From positions 62,001-126,000 of the forward strand of contig OZ245780.1 in NCBI GenBank assembly GCA_965227905.1: a stretch of 64,000 nucleotides of DNA, given 5' to 3'. Both the position numbers and the translations under genes were made by a program. This DNA comes from CBDDHT01 sp965227905 (GTDB lineage Bacteria; Pseudomonadota; Alphaproteobacteria; Rhizobiales; Methyloligellaceae). Below the pieces are notes generated by a model, which worked only from the letters and a program-made list of their open reading frames with translations, was not told where the DNA came from and searched no databases. This document shows positions 27,701-35,789 of this stretch, piece by piece; positions within the stretch are counted from its first letter, which is position 1; every line of letters starts with the position of its first letter.

Positions 27701-27774
27701 ATAGGGAATTCAAGGCGCTGATCGACCGGGCGGTCGAAAGCCAGGGCGAACAAGCCAGTATGGAGGATGCATGA
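24724..27774 (+). CDS. Res-like DEAD helicase-nuclease, type III restriction family (BPTD_3080-like)
   Basis: The ATG at 24724 begins a 1016-aa protein. It has a Walker A (MATGAGKTTVMAML, about residue 175), LIVTPGITIRDRLR, VINDEAHHCYRE (DEAH box, about 312), DLSATPFF and the C-terminal helicase motif QVVGRGLRR. Near residues 925-955 YVPDFIVKLDD and LHLVVEVKGYR give a PD...ExK nuclease site. This is the Res-type layout, and the gene resembles the family called BPTD_3080 restriction endonucleases. It heads a five-gene operon with a methyltransferase two genes on. It is expected to translocate along and cut unmodified DNA. Confidence 0.9.
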   Translation: MTQSFYEHPILNSPYEEPGRHHALDEEGQPTDEPPVVGRRRSELITPVPKPRKRRKKADTKQTAMELQSGDGISSEEQEYNPTPIINEIRSRVAAWRGLPNQADWSVTPATARLLQHWRYHDFQGIRPFFCQIEAVETIIWLTEVARNQRTHKLIWDHIQGANEQANPELIRLALKMATGAGKTTVMAMLMAWQTVNAVRSPTSKLFTRGFLIVTPGITIRDRLRVLQPNDPNSYYKTRELAPAEMLEDINKAKIVITNYHAFQLREVMDTNKVGRSLLQGRGEALKTRQTEGQMVRDVAEELMGIKNIAVINDEAHHCYREKPGNEDIIDLKGDEKKAAQEENKAARLWINGIEAFKRKLGVRAVYDLSATPFFLSGSGWAEGTLFPWTVSDFSLIDAIECGIVKLPRVPVADNIPGAEVPIFRNLWDHIGKEMPKKGKLTGDPLALPDKLKTALYALYKHYEETYEKWERAGIESPPVFIVVCNNTSTSKLVYEWISGWQRPNEDDEEVFEHNGHLELFRNFDEHGNRFPRPNTLLIDSHQIESGEALDKNFREMAALEIEQFKREIIQRLGAGDVGEISDAELLREVMNTVGKKDRLGEKVRCVVSVAMLTEGWDTNTVTHILGIRAFGTQLLCEQVVGRGLRRYSYELNDEGLFNVEYADIMGIPFDFTAKPQVAPVKPPKKTTRVHAVKERAALEIVFPRVSGYRVDLPEEKLTANFTEDSKFVLTPDMVGPGQTLMEGIVGEGVMISAAEAQAKRPSTIAYDLAKLLLYKYFKDADGEPKLHLFWQIQRISRRWLNEGYLDCKGDTGQWMLEYLSVGNQAAERIYNAIINSIGDKRRVKAVLDPYNPKSSTTHVGFSTTKDLYATAAGRCHVNYVVLDSDWEAEFARVAEQHLAVISYVKNQGLGLEIPYKDGSMARAYVPDFIVKLDDGHGTEDPLHLVVEVKGYRHENVKLKSETVRTQWVPGVNNLGLYGRWAFEEFNDVYEMDREFKALIDRAVESQGEQASMEDA

Positions 27775-28868
27775 TTGTCGGGCATCCTACAGGCAGGAAC
27801 CATGATGAGATTGTCTTCCATTTTGATGTTGAACGTCACAGCATTCCGCTGAAGCAGTTCATTGACACGGCGCGGTCAACGCAGGCAGTGATCGATGACT
27901 TCAATGAGCAGCTATTCGACAAGAAACTTCGCTATGAGTTGCGGGTTCGCACAACAGAACCTGGCGGTCTCATGGAGGTTCTTGCGCTCGTCATTTTGGG
28001 TGGCGGCGGTGTAATGTGGGGGTTTCTAGCCACAGATATCGGCAAGGCATTCATCAAGGGTTTGACTGGAGAAGAGCCTGCATACTGGGCAGCCCACCTT
28101 GGCAAGAAAACCCGTGATGCAATTGCGAAGAAGAAGAGTAAAGACCAAGAACCATCAACCGAGGTGGTGCTGCCTGAAACGCAGGAGATCGTCTCCGAAG
28201 ACAATGAGATACATGCAAGGCTGCTCGTCGAGATGCTCATCTCCTTTTTGGCGGCTAATGTCGACAAACTCGAGCAGGTCGGAATTACACCAGCCAAATT
28301 CCAGAAGGCATTTTCAGGCAGGAACTCTATCTACAAGGCGTGCATAGACAATCCCGAAGTCAAGGGATTGTCCTTTGATCGCTCCCCCGACTTTCCGATC
28401 AAACGTGCAGAATTTCCTCGGCAGATCACTCATATTCCCGAATTTGTTGCTCAAGAGGTAGACCAAAAGATTGCGTGGTCGGTGGAGTCGGTTGACATCG
28501 TCGTCAATTCTCCGAACTGGAATAAAGAAGGTCGCAAGTGGCAAGCCGCTACGAATAAGTTCCAGGACATTGCGTTTTCGATCGAGGATGAGACGTTCTG
28601 GTACCACGTCGACATAAAAGACATCATGCCCGACATCAGAGATAATATGCGGGTTCAGTGGGCATTTCCGGCAGGGCTTTCAAAGCCTGCAAATGTCCGT
28701 GTTCTGAAGGTGCTTACTTACAATGGCAAAGACATTTCTAAACCGCTTTCAGAAGACGAGCTGAATCGAATTCTTGAAGAGCCTTACGTCGTGGAGCCTG
28801 ATGTTCCAGACCTTTTTAGCAATGAAGAGAATGACCAAAAATCAAACGGCGACGAGGGCAAAAACTAA
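27771..28868 (+). CDS. Unknown protein with a hydrophobic Gly-rich segment, between res and mod
   Basis: Starts inside the res stop (ATGA) and ends in the mod start (TAATG), so it is an integral part of the operon. At about residues 65-95 is a hydrophobic stretch (VLALVILGGGGVMWGFLATD) able to cross or insert in a membrane; the rest is soluble, with a charged linker and a C-terminal domain (DETFWYHVDIKDIMPDIRD). Length is 365 aa. No family is recognised and standard type III systems have no such gene. A membrane-associated effector or a complex subunit would fit the setting; neither is shown. Confidence 0.75.
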   Translation: MIVGHPTGRNHDEIVFHFDVERHSIPLKQFIDTARSTQAVIDDFNEQLFDKKLRYELRVRTTEPGGLMEVLALVILGGGGVMWGFLATDIGKAFIKGLTGEEPAYWAAHLGKKTRDAIAKKKSKDQEPSTEVVLPETQEIVSEDNEIHARLLVEMLISFLAANVDKLEQVGITPAKFQKAFSGRNSIYKACIDNPEVKGLSFDRSPDFPIKRAEFPRQITHIPEFVAQEVDQKIAWSVESVDIVVNSPNWNKEGRKWQAATNKFQDIAFSIEDETFWYHVDIKDIMPDIRDNMRVQWAFPAGLSKPANVRVLKVLTYNGKDISKPLSEDELNRILEEPYVVEPDVPDLFSNEENDQKSNGDEGKN

Positions 28869-31798
28869 TGGCAAAAAAGAGAACAAAAAAGCCGAAGCAG
28901 ATAGAAACCCTCACGCATGACGAAGCGAAACGGAAAAACATTCCGACGGCGGAGTTGCAATCGGCGGCGCAGCGGGCTGAAGAGAGCAACCCTTTTGAGC
29001 CCGTTACCTACCTTCGAGAAGACCCATTGCCGGAAGGTGATACCCGTCCGCGTGATGAAGACCTTGATCCGCAGATCGTCTGGAAAGGGGCGACGTTACG
29101 TTTGAACCCGGAACAAATCGAACAACTAACGCAAACCGGAAAACTTGAAATAGGCGATGCGCAACTCGTCTGGCGAGGCAAGGACCAGCAGGATTGGTCC
29201 GACCTTGTGGTTCAAGCACCACCGCTCTACATCCAGGAGAAAATCCACCCAAAGGCGATTATCGAAGACCTGAAGCGTCAGACTAAGGAGCGCCAGGACG
29301 CCGTGGTCGATATGCCTGATCTCTTTGGTGATTTTAACGGCATTGATCCGGAAGCCAAGACCGAGTTCTACCAGCACGATCAGAACTGGCAGAACCGAAT
29401 GATCTTGGGCGACAGCCTACAGGTGATGGCGAGCCTGGCCGAGCGTGAAGGTTTGCGCGGTCAAGTCCAGTGCATCTATTTCGATCCGCCCTATGGGATA
29501 AAGTTCAATTCGAATTGGCAAGTCTCTACTCGCTCCCGCGATGTCAAGGATGGCAAGTTGGATCAGATCACGCGGGAGCCTGAGCAAGTCAAAGCTTTCC
29601 GCGATACATGGAAGGACGGCATCCATTCTTATCTCACCTATCTGCGCGACCGGCTCACGGCCATGCGGGACTTGCTCACCGATAGCGGCTCCATCTTCAT
29701 ACAGATCGGCGATGAGAACGTGCATCGCGTGCGTGCATTGATGGATGAGGTCTTTGGAGCGGAAAACGGTGGCCCCACAATCGACTACAAAACTACTTCT
29801 GGGCTGTCTTCAGATTTTTTGGCCAGTTCAACAGACCATATTCTTTGGTATTTCAAAAAACGCCGTTCAGCCAAGTTTCGCCGCTTGTTTAACAAGAAAA
29901 TTGCGGGTGAAGAAGGGGCCACTCAATTTGGCCTGTTGCAGAGTAAAGATGCATCGGTTGTCCGAAAGTTTAATCCTGAAACGGATGATGCATTAATCAA
30001 AGAAGGCTGGGAAGTTTTCGCCCACGATAATTTCACGTCGACTGGCTTCGCCACCACTACAAATTATGACCTAAAATTTGAGGGACAAGAATTTAGACTT
30101 CCTGCCGGAAATGTTAGGTGGAAGACGACGCCAAAAGGGGCTGAGCGCCTCGTCGCAGCCAACAGACTGTTGCTCGTGGGAAAGACACCGAGATATCGGA
30201 GACTGTTATCCGATTTTCCTATTTATCCTCTAGTTGATTTATGGACGGATACGGGAATTTCAGGGTTTTCCGACAAAAAAATGTATGTTGTGCAAACAAA
30301 TCCGAAAGTTATTGAACGCTGTATACAAATGGTAACAGATCCTGGCGACCTAGTCCTTGACCCGACATGCGGATCGGGAACGACAGCTTATGCAGCAGAA
30401 CAATGGGGGCGGCGATGGATTACAATTGATACATCCCGCGTGTCGCTTGCCCTGGCACGTTCCCGGATAATGGCGGCCAAATACCCCTATTTCCTCCTTC
30501 TTGATAGTCCAGAAGGCCACTCTAAACAGCAGGAAGTCACAGGGAAAATCCTGCCCGATCACTCAACACACAACGATATACGGCAAGGATTTGTTTACGA
30601 GCGAGCACCACATATCACGTTACGATCCGTCACGAACAATGCAGAGATCGACGTCATCTGGGAGAACTATCAACCCAAACTCGAACCTTTGAGAAAAGAA
30701 CTCAACGGCATCTTAGGAGTGTCCTGGGCTGAATGGGAAATCCCCCGTGAAGTCGAAGAGGGCTGGTCTGGCGCCGCCCGCAACGTCCATGCGGAATGGT
30801 GGAAGCTACGCGTTGCCCGCCAAGACGAGATCGACAAATCCATCCAACAAAAAGCGGAGGTGGAACTTCTGTTCGACCGACCCTACGAGGATACATCGAA
30901 AGTTCGTGTCACCGGCCCTTTCACCGTCGAAAGTCTGTCACCGCACCGCGTTGTTCCCTCGGATGAAGACGATTTGATGGAGTCGATAAGCGCTGCTGAG
31001 GGCAAGCGCGAGCGCGAAGACTCACCCCTCAATGACTTCACGCAGATGGTGATCGATAACCTAAAATCAGCTGGTGTTCACCAGGCGGCCAAGGACGACC
31101 GGATTGAGTTCACGACCATCGAAGGTTGGCCAGGTAGTTACATCGCTGCCGAGGGCCACTTCATGGAAGGAGAGAGCGAAAAACGCGCCGCGATCGTGAT
31201 CGGTCCGGAGTTCGGGACCGTCACCCGTGCCGATTTGACGGCGGCGGCGCGGGAAGCGCTTGACGGACGTTTCGACGTTCTTATTGCGTGCGGCTTTAAC
31301 TTCGATGCCCATACATCGGAACTCACCAAGCTTGGCCCTCTGCCGATCCTCAAGGCCAAGATGAACCCCGACCTTCATATGTCGGAGGAGCTGAAGAACA
31401 CCGGCGCGGGCAACCTGTTCGTTGTTTTCGGAGAGCCGGATGTCAAATGGGACTTCGATAGTGATGGCAACATCGTCGTCGAAGTGCTCGGCGTTGACGT
31501 ATTTGACCCGAAAACCGGCGAGGTCCGCGCCAGCGGAAAGGACGACATCGCTGCTTGGTTTATCGACACCGACTATAACGAGGAAAGCTTCTTCGTCCGT
31601 CACGCCTACTTCATGGGCGCGAACGATCCCTACAAGTCGCTAAAGACAAGCTTGAAGGCGGAGATCGACAAGGAAGCCTGGGAAACGCTCTACCGCGACA
31701 CGTCGCGCCCGTTCCCACGCCCCACAACGGGCCGCTTCGCCGTCAAGGTCATCAACCACTTCGGCGACGAAGTCATGAAAGTGTTTGGGGTGGGCTGA
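28868..31798 (+). CDS. Adenine-specific DNA methyltransferase (type III Mod-like)
   Basis: Start ATG at 28868 overlaps the previous stop. Length is 976 aa, longer than typical Mod. Motif IV is CIYFDPPYGIKF (about 203-214), and motif I is LDPTCGSGTTAYAAEQWG (about 497-514). DPPY before the SAM motif is the beta-class N6-adenine order. About 160 N-terminal residues and 350 C-terminal residues extend the core; the latter contains ERAPHITLRSV and EFTTIEGWPGSY. The enzyme should methylate host sites so that the Res-like partner spares them. Its central part (29780-30350) is more AT-rich, which suggests an exchanged target-recognition region. Confidence 0.9.
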   Translation: MAKKRTKKPKQIETLTHDEAKRKNIPTAELQSAAQRAEESNPFEPVTYLREDPLPEGDTRPRDEDLDPQIVWKGATLRLNPEQIEQLTQTGKLEIGDAQLVWRGKDQQDWSDLVVQAPPLYIQEKIHPKAIIEDLKRQTKERQDAVVDMPDLFGDFNGIDPEAKTEFYQHDQNWQNRMILGDSLQVMASLAEREGLRGQVQCIYFDPPYGIKFNSNWQVSTRSRDVKDGKLDQITREPEQVKAFRDTWKDGIHSYLTYLRDRLTAMRDLLTDSGSIFIQIGDENVHRVRALMDEVFGAENGGPTIDYKTTSGLSSDFLASSTDHILWYFKKRRSAKFRRLFNKKIAGEEGATQFGLLQSKDASVVRKFNPETDDALIKEGWEVFAHDNFTSTGFATTTNYDLKFEGQEFRLPAGNVRWKTTPKGAERLVAANRLLLVGKTPRYRRLLSDFPIYPLVDLWTDTGISGFSDKKMYVVQTNPKVIERCIQMVTDPGDLVLDPTCGSGTTAYAAEQWGRRWITIDTSRVSLALARSRIMAAKYPYFLLLDSPEGHSKQQEVTGKILPDHSTHNDIRQGFVYERAPHITLRSVTNNAEIDVIWENYQPKLEPLRKELNGILGVSWAEWEIPREVEEGWSGAARNVHAEWWKLRVARQDEIDKSIQQKAEVELLFDRPYEDTSKVRVTGPFTVESLSPHRVVPSDEDDLMESISAAEGKREREDSPLNDFTQMVIDNLKSAGVHQAAKDDRIEFTTIEGWPGSYIAAEGHFMEGESEKRAAIVIGPEFGTVTRADLTAAAREALDGRFDVLIACGFNFDAHTSELTKLGPLPILKAKMNPDLHMSEELKNTGAGNLFVVFGEPDVKWDFDSDGNIVVEVLGVDVFDPKTGEVRASGKDDIAAWFIDTDYNEESFFVRHAYFMGANDPYKSLKTSLKAEIDKEAWETLYRDTSRPFPRPTTGRFAVKVINHFGDEVMKVFGVG

Positions 31799-31808
31799 GG
31801 CATAAAGA

Positions 31809-32795
31809 ATGACAGACGTTTCCTGCCCGATTTGGCAAACCCCAGCGAAAGCCTTACCGACAACGCGCGACGGTCAAGACGTGGATTCGCCCCGCGCTGG
31901 CGGGCAATACTCCGTCAGTGGCACTGCATTAGCGATGCTCAAGAGTTGGGACGAGCCCAAGAAAGTCCAGCTCACGTCCTGGCTTGTGGAACAGCGACGA
32001 CTGGGTGTCTCCTGTCCCGAAATATCAAGTACCACTCTCGACGACGTAACGAAGAGGCGCCCGCTGTCGGTTCACGACAGGGCGGACACTTTACTACGCT
32101 ACCTCGGTGTCAACAGCGATCTACTGGGTGCGGTCGTAAAGTTCTATGCGCTGGACAACACCAAGGCTCCAGAGACCGCGAACGAGTTATTGGCTTGGAC
32201 TGCCTCGCGGCAAATATCTGAAGTCGTGACACTCGCTGAATATTGCAGTGAAGAGGGCTGGATTGAGCACCGCGCCACACAGCGGACAGGGTCATCCGGA
32301 AACACAATTCATGAATTGATGCTCAGGCCGCCGGGCTATGCGCGCCTTGCCGAACTTGACGGCATCATTTCTGGATCAAAGCAAGCCTTCGTTGCCATGT
32401 GGTTCGACGAGTCTATGAAGGCTGTCTACGAGAAAGGCATCGAACCAGCCATTCGGGAAGTGGGCTATGAACCGCTGCGCATCGACCGAAAGGAGCACAT
32501 CAACAAGATCGATGATGAGATCATCGCCGAGATCAGGCGGTCCCGCTTTCTTGTTGCCGATTTCACGCAAGGGGAGTCTGGCGCGCGCGGTGGCGTGTAT
32601 TACGAAGCTGGCTTTGCACATGGGCTCAATATACCGGTCATATTCACCTGCAGGGAGGATGCAATCGGCAAAGTCCATTTCGATACGCGACAGTACAACC
32701 ACATCACCTGGAAAACTTCGGAAGAGTTGCAGGCGCGTCTCACGCAGCGCATATCCGCGACGATTGGGGATGGTCCTTTGAAGAAATCGGGATAA
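31809..32795 (+). CDS. Nucleoside 2-deoxyribosyltransferase-like protein
   Basis: The ATG at 31809 follows the mod stop by 10 bp. The N-terminal 190 residues include a helical region with VSVHD/PLSVHDRADTLLRYL. The C-terminal 130 residues match nucleoside-deoxyribosyltransferase folds: AFVAMWFDESMKAVYE, then IDDEIIAEIRRSRFLVADFT and YYEAGFAHGLNIPVIFTC. That fold is related to TIR domains and acts on glycosidic bonds of nucleosides or NAD-like molecules. It is followed at 5 bp by the helicase gene. Within a defence-like operon it may be a nucleotide-hydrolysing effector; this is inferred. Confidence 0.8.
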   Translation: MTDVSCPIWQTPAKALPTTRDGQDVDSPRAGGQYSVSGTALAMLKSWDEPKKVQLTSWLVEQRRLGVSCPEISSTTLDDVTKRRPLSVHDRADTLLRYLGVNSDLLGAVVKFYALDNTKAPETANELLAWTASRQISEVVTLAEYCSEEGWIEHRATQRTGSSGNTIHELMLRPPGYARLAELDGIISGSKQAFVAMWFDESMKAVYEKGIEPAIREVGYEPLRIDRKEHINKIDDEIIAEIRRSRFLVADFTQGESGARGGVYYEAGFAHGLNIPVIFTCREDAIGKVHFDTRQYNHITWKTSEELQARLTQRISATIGDGPLKKSG

Positions 32796-32800
32796 ACGCA

Positions 32801-34897
32801 ATGCAATTTCGGATCGCAGACAGCTTCACAAAAGCGCTGAGTAAGCTCAGCGCGCAGGAGCAATCTGCCGCGAAGATCACAGTTTTCGATTTGCAGCAAG
32901 ACCCGTCGGCCCCCGGACTTCAATTCCATCGTATCGACAAATCCAAGGACCCTAATTTTTGGTCGATCCGGGCCAATCGCGACATCCGCGTGATCGTTCA
33001 CAAGACCGCCGACAGTTTCCTGGTCTGTTACGTCGATCATCATGACGACGCCTACAAATGGGCAGAACGCAGGCGGATTGAAGCGCATCCGAAGACTGGT
33101 GCAGCTCAAATCGTCGAGGTGCGGGAGCGTGTCGAAGAAATCGCAATACCGACATATGTTCCAGCGGAGCCATCGGTGCCCGAATCAGCAGCAGATATCG
33201 ATCTTCCGCCATTGTTTGCCGATCTGTCTGAAGATGACTTGCTCAGTGTAGGTGTACCGTCCGATTGGGTCGTCGATGTCCGGCAGTCAACGGAAGATGG
33301 ATTTTTCGAGATCACCGACCACATACCTGCGGAAGCGGCGGAAGCATTGCTAGACTATGTGGCGACCGGCGCGTTGCGCGCGCCGGAGATGGCAATAACT
33401 GGCGCAAGTCCCTTCGATCATCCCGATGCTCAACGCCGCTTTCGCGTGCTGGAGGATGTGGAAGAACTCACTCTGGCGCTCGAATACCCCTGGGACCAAT
33501 GGACGATCTTCTTGCATCCATCGCAGCGGCGCGTGGTCGAACAGGAATTCAATGGCCCTGCCCGCGTCTCCGGCTCGGCGGGAACGGGTAAGACCGTCGT
33601 GGCGCTGCACCGCACTGCCGCCGTTCTGAAGAAGAACAAGCAAGCCAAAGTCCTACTGACAACATTTTCGTCGCCTCTTGCCAATGCGCTTGAGCACAAG
33701 CTCAGGATGCTGATAGGCAGCAATGGCTTGAACGGATCGAAAGTGACGGTCCTGCCATTCGACGGCGTTGCCTACGATCTGTTCACCCTGGCCTTCGGCC
33801 ACACGCCTCGCGCTGCGTCCAAAGAGCAGGTTAAGGGCGCACTAGAGGCCGCTGCAAAGGAACTCGGGCTTGCCGAGTTCACCACTCGTTTTTTGGTCTC
33901 TGAATGGAACAACGTTGTCGATGCTTGGCAAATCGACTCGTTGGACGCCTACCGGGATGTGCCGCGCCTCGGGCGCAAGAATCGCATGGGCTCCAAACAA
34001 AGGGAACGTGTCTGGCCAGTCTTCGTCCGCGCACGTGAACTCTTTGAGACTCAGGGAGTGGACTCCTGGCCCGGAATCTTCGGAAAGGTCACAGCGCACT
34101 TCGCCGAGCGGGACCACAAACCATTCACGCACATTATCGTCGATGAAGCTCAGGATTTGGGTGTTCCAGAACTTCGGATGCTTGCGGCAATAGCGGACCA
34201 GAATCCGGGAGCATTGTTTTTTGCCGGTGATCTTGGGCAGCGTATTTTCAAGGAACCATTTTCATGGAATGCTCTGGGTATCGACGTTCGCGGTCGATCC
34301 CATACCCTGAAGGTCAATTACCGAACGTCTCACCAAATCCGGCAGACCGTTGACCGGCTGTTGCCGACTGTTGTGCGAGACGTGGACGGTAACGAAGAAG
34401 ATAGGAGGGGAACGGTCTCGGTTTTCAACGGACCTGATCCGGTTGTTCGAGTTTTCGACGACGCCAATCAGGAGACAGAGGGGCTCGCCCTCTGGGTTCG
34501 GGAAGTCATTGAAGGAGGCATCGAACCGGATGAGATCGGCATCTTCGTGCGTAGCACCGATGAGTTGTCTCGGGCTCGTGCCGTCGTGAAGCAAGCTTCG
34601 CATGCGCCGCTTGAGCTCTCCGACCGTGTTGAAGAACGCAATGGGCGCATATCCATCGGCACCATGCATCTCGCCAAGGGCCTTGAGTTCAAGGCTGTGG
34701 CGGTCATGGCCTGCGATGACGACATCCTGCCGTTGCAGTCCCGTATCGAAACCGTTGCCGACGAAACCGATCTCGACGAAGTGTACGAGACAGAGCGCCG
34801 CTTGTTCTATGTCGCATGTACTCGCGCTCGAGACAGACTGCTCGTTAGTGGTACCGCTCCAGGGTCAGAATTTCTGGATGATATCCAGGCTGAGTAA
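32801..34897 (+). CDS. RelE-like domain fused to a UvrD-type helicase
   Basis: The ATG at 32801 is 5 bp after the previous stop. Residues 1-95 resemble a RelE/ParE toxin fold (FRIADSFTKALSKLSA, then FWSIRANRDIRVIVHK and YVDHHDDAYKWAE). After a linker comes an SF1 helicase: RVSGSAGTGKTVVALH (about 255), HIIVDEAQDLGVPEL, FFAGDLGQRIF, KVNYRTSH, TMHLAKGLEFKAV and LFYVACTRARDR at the end. Length is 698 aa. The same fusion is known as a stand-alone helicase class in bacteria. It closes the five-gene operon and is next to the right island end. Confidence 0.85.
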   Translation: MQFRIADSFTKALSKLSAQEQSAAKITVFDLQQDPSAPGLQFHRIDKSKDPNFWSIRANRDIRVIVHKTADSFLVCYVDHHDDAYKWAERRRIEAHPKTGAAQIVEVRERVEEIAIPTYVPAEPSVPESAADIDLPPLFADLSEDDLLSVGVPSDWVVDVRQSTEDGFFEITDHIPAEAAEALLDYVATGALRAPEMAITGASPFDHPDAQRRFRVLEDVEELTLALEYPWDQWTIFLHPSQRRVVEQEFNGPARVSGSAGTGKTVVALHRTAAVLKKNKQAKVLLTTFSSPLANALEHKLRMLIGSNGLNGSKVTVLPFDGVAYDLFTLAFGHTPRAASKEQVKGALEAAAKELGLAEFTTRFLVSEWNNVVDAWQIDSLDAYRDVPRLGRKNRMGSKQRERVWPVFVRARELFETQGVDSWPGIFGKVTAHFAERDHKPFTHIIVDEAQDLGVPELRMLAAIADQNPGALFFAGDLGQRIFKEPFSWNALGIDVRGRSHTLKVNYRTSHQIRQTVDRLLPTVVRDVDGNEEDRRGTVSVFNGPDPVVRVFDDANQETEGLALWVREVIEGGIEPDEIGIFVRSTDELSRARAVVKQASHAPLELSDRVEERNGRISIGTMHLAKGLEFKAVAVMACDDDILPLQSRIETVADETDLDEVYETERRLFYVACTRARDRLLVSGTAPGSEFLDDIQAE

Positions 34898-34953
34898 GCC
34901 TCCGATTTCTGAACCCAGTCCTGTAGCAATCCTTGGCGCGAAATTGCTGCTTG

Positions 34954-34973
34954 GTGCTACCCCGGTGCTACCC
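34954..34973. promoter_or_regulatory. Tandem 9-bp motif, probable integrase arm site (right)
   Basis: Two exact copies of GTGCTACCC separated by CG, matching the 9+2+9 motif at 4494-4513. It lies 48 bp inside the right attachment repeat. Confidence 0.6.
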
Positions 34974-35020
34974 ACAAGAAAACAAGGGCGCTCTAATTCA
35001 TCATAACTATTTGAAATTAT

Positions 35021-35097
<77 letters not shown>

Positions 35098-35316
35098 AAT
35101 CGGGGCGGACCTTACTGTATCGGCTAGGGCTAGGCAATCGGCCCGCACCCTTCCGGACTCGTTAAAATTCTCGGCAAATTCGATCACAAGCTTAGTTTAA
35201 TTTGCGGGTCCATCTTTGGAGAATTTGAGGACACGGCTGATAGTCTCATCATCGAACACGCCTCTTGTCGGTGACATTTCCAGCAGAAATGACCGACGGG
35301 GGAGAGGAGAAGTTCG

Positions 35317-35664
35317 ATGCCGAAATGGTCGCTCGCGATCGTCTATCTGATGCTTCTGGCAGGAGCGGTAAACGCTGCGCACAACGAGTTGGGAATCCCC
35401 GATCTCGGTGTTTCTGAGCCCGAAGACTCTTATCTCACCTGCGGCAGTGAGCGTGTCATGGCATTTGGAACGAGCCACCGATCGCAGCCGGTTGCCGAAT
35501 TCGCCGCAATCGTGCGCTGGGGCCACGATGCCAAGGCAAATGGCAAAGGTTTCGACAATTGGAGCCTCGCCAAGGAGCGGAATATCTCCTGCTGGAAAGT
35601 GCCGGGCGGGCCCTATGAGCAATGCAAGGCATCGGGGCTGCCCTGTCGGCCGAAAAAGATGTGA
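35317..35664 (+). CDS. Small secreted hypothetical protein, 115 aa
   Basis: The ATG at 35317 follows GAGAGGAGA by about 7 bp. The N-terminus is a signal peptide (MPKWSLAIVYLMLLAGAVNA, cleavage likely near AHN). The mature part has four Cys residues (YLTCGSERV, NISCWKVPG, QCKASGL, PCRPKK), likely in disulfides in the periplasm. Function is unknown. It lies between the tRNA and polA, so it is at the start of conserved chromosome. Confidence 0.7.
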   Translation: MPKWSLAIVYLMLLAGAVNAAHNELGIPDLGVSEPEDSYLTCGSERVMAFGTSHRSQPVAEFAAIVRWGHDAKANGKGFDNWSLAKERNISCWKVPGGPYEQCKASGLPCRPKKM

Positions 35665-35789
35665 CCTGTAAATCCATTGGTCCGCATGGATGGCTCCCCG
35701 TTCTCTCGCATGAAATAAGCGATTTGAGCCGGGGATTCGGCACAAGTTTCGACTGACCGCGCGCGCGTCCCGCCCTATAGTGCGCTCCC

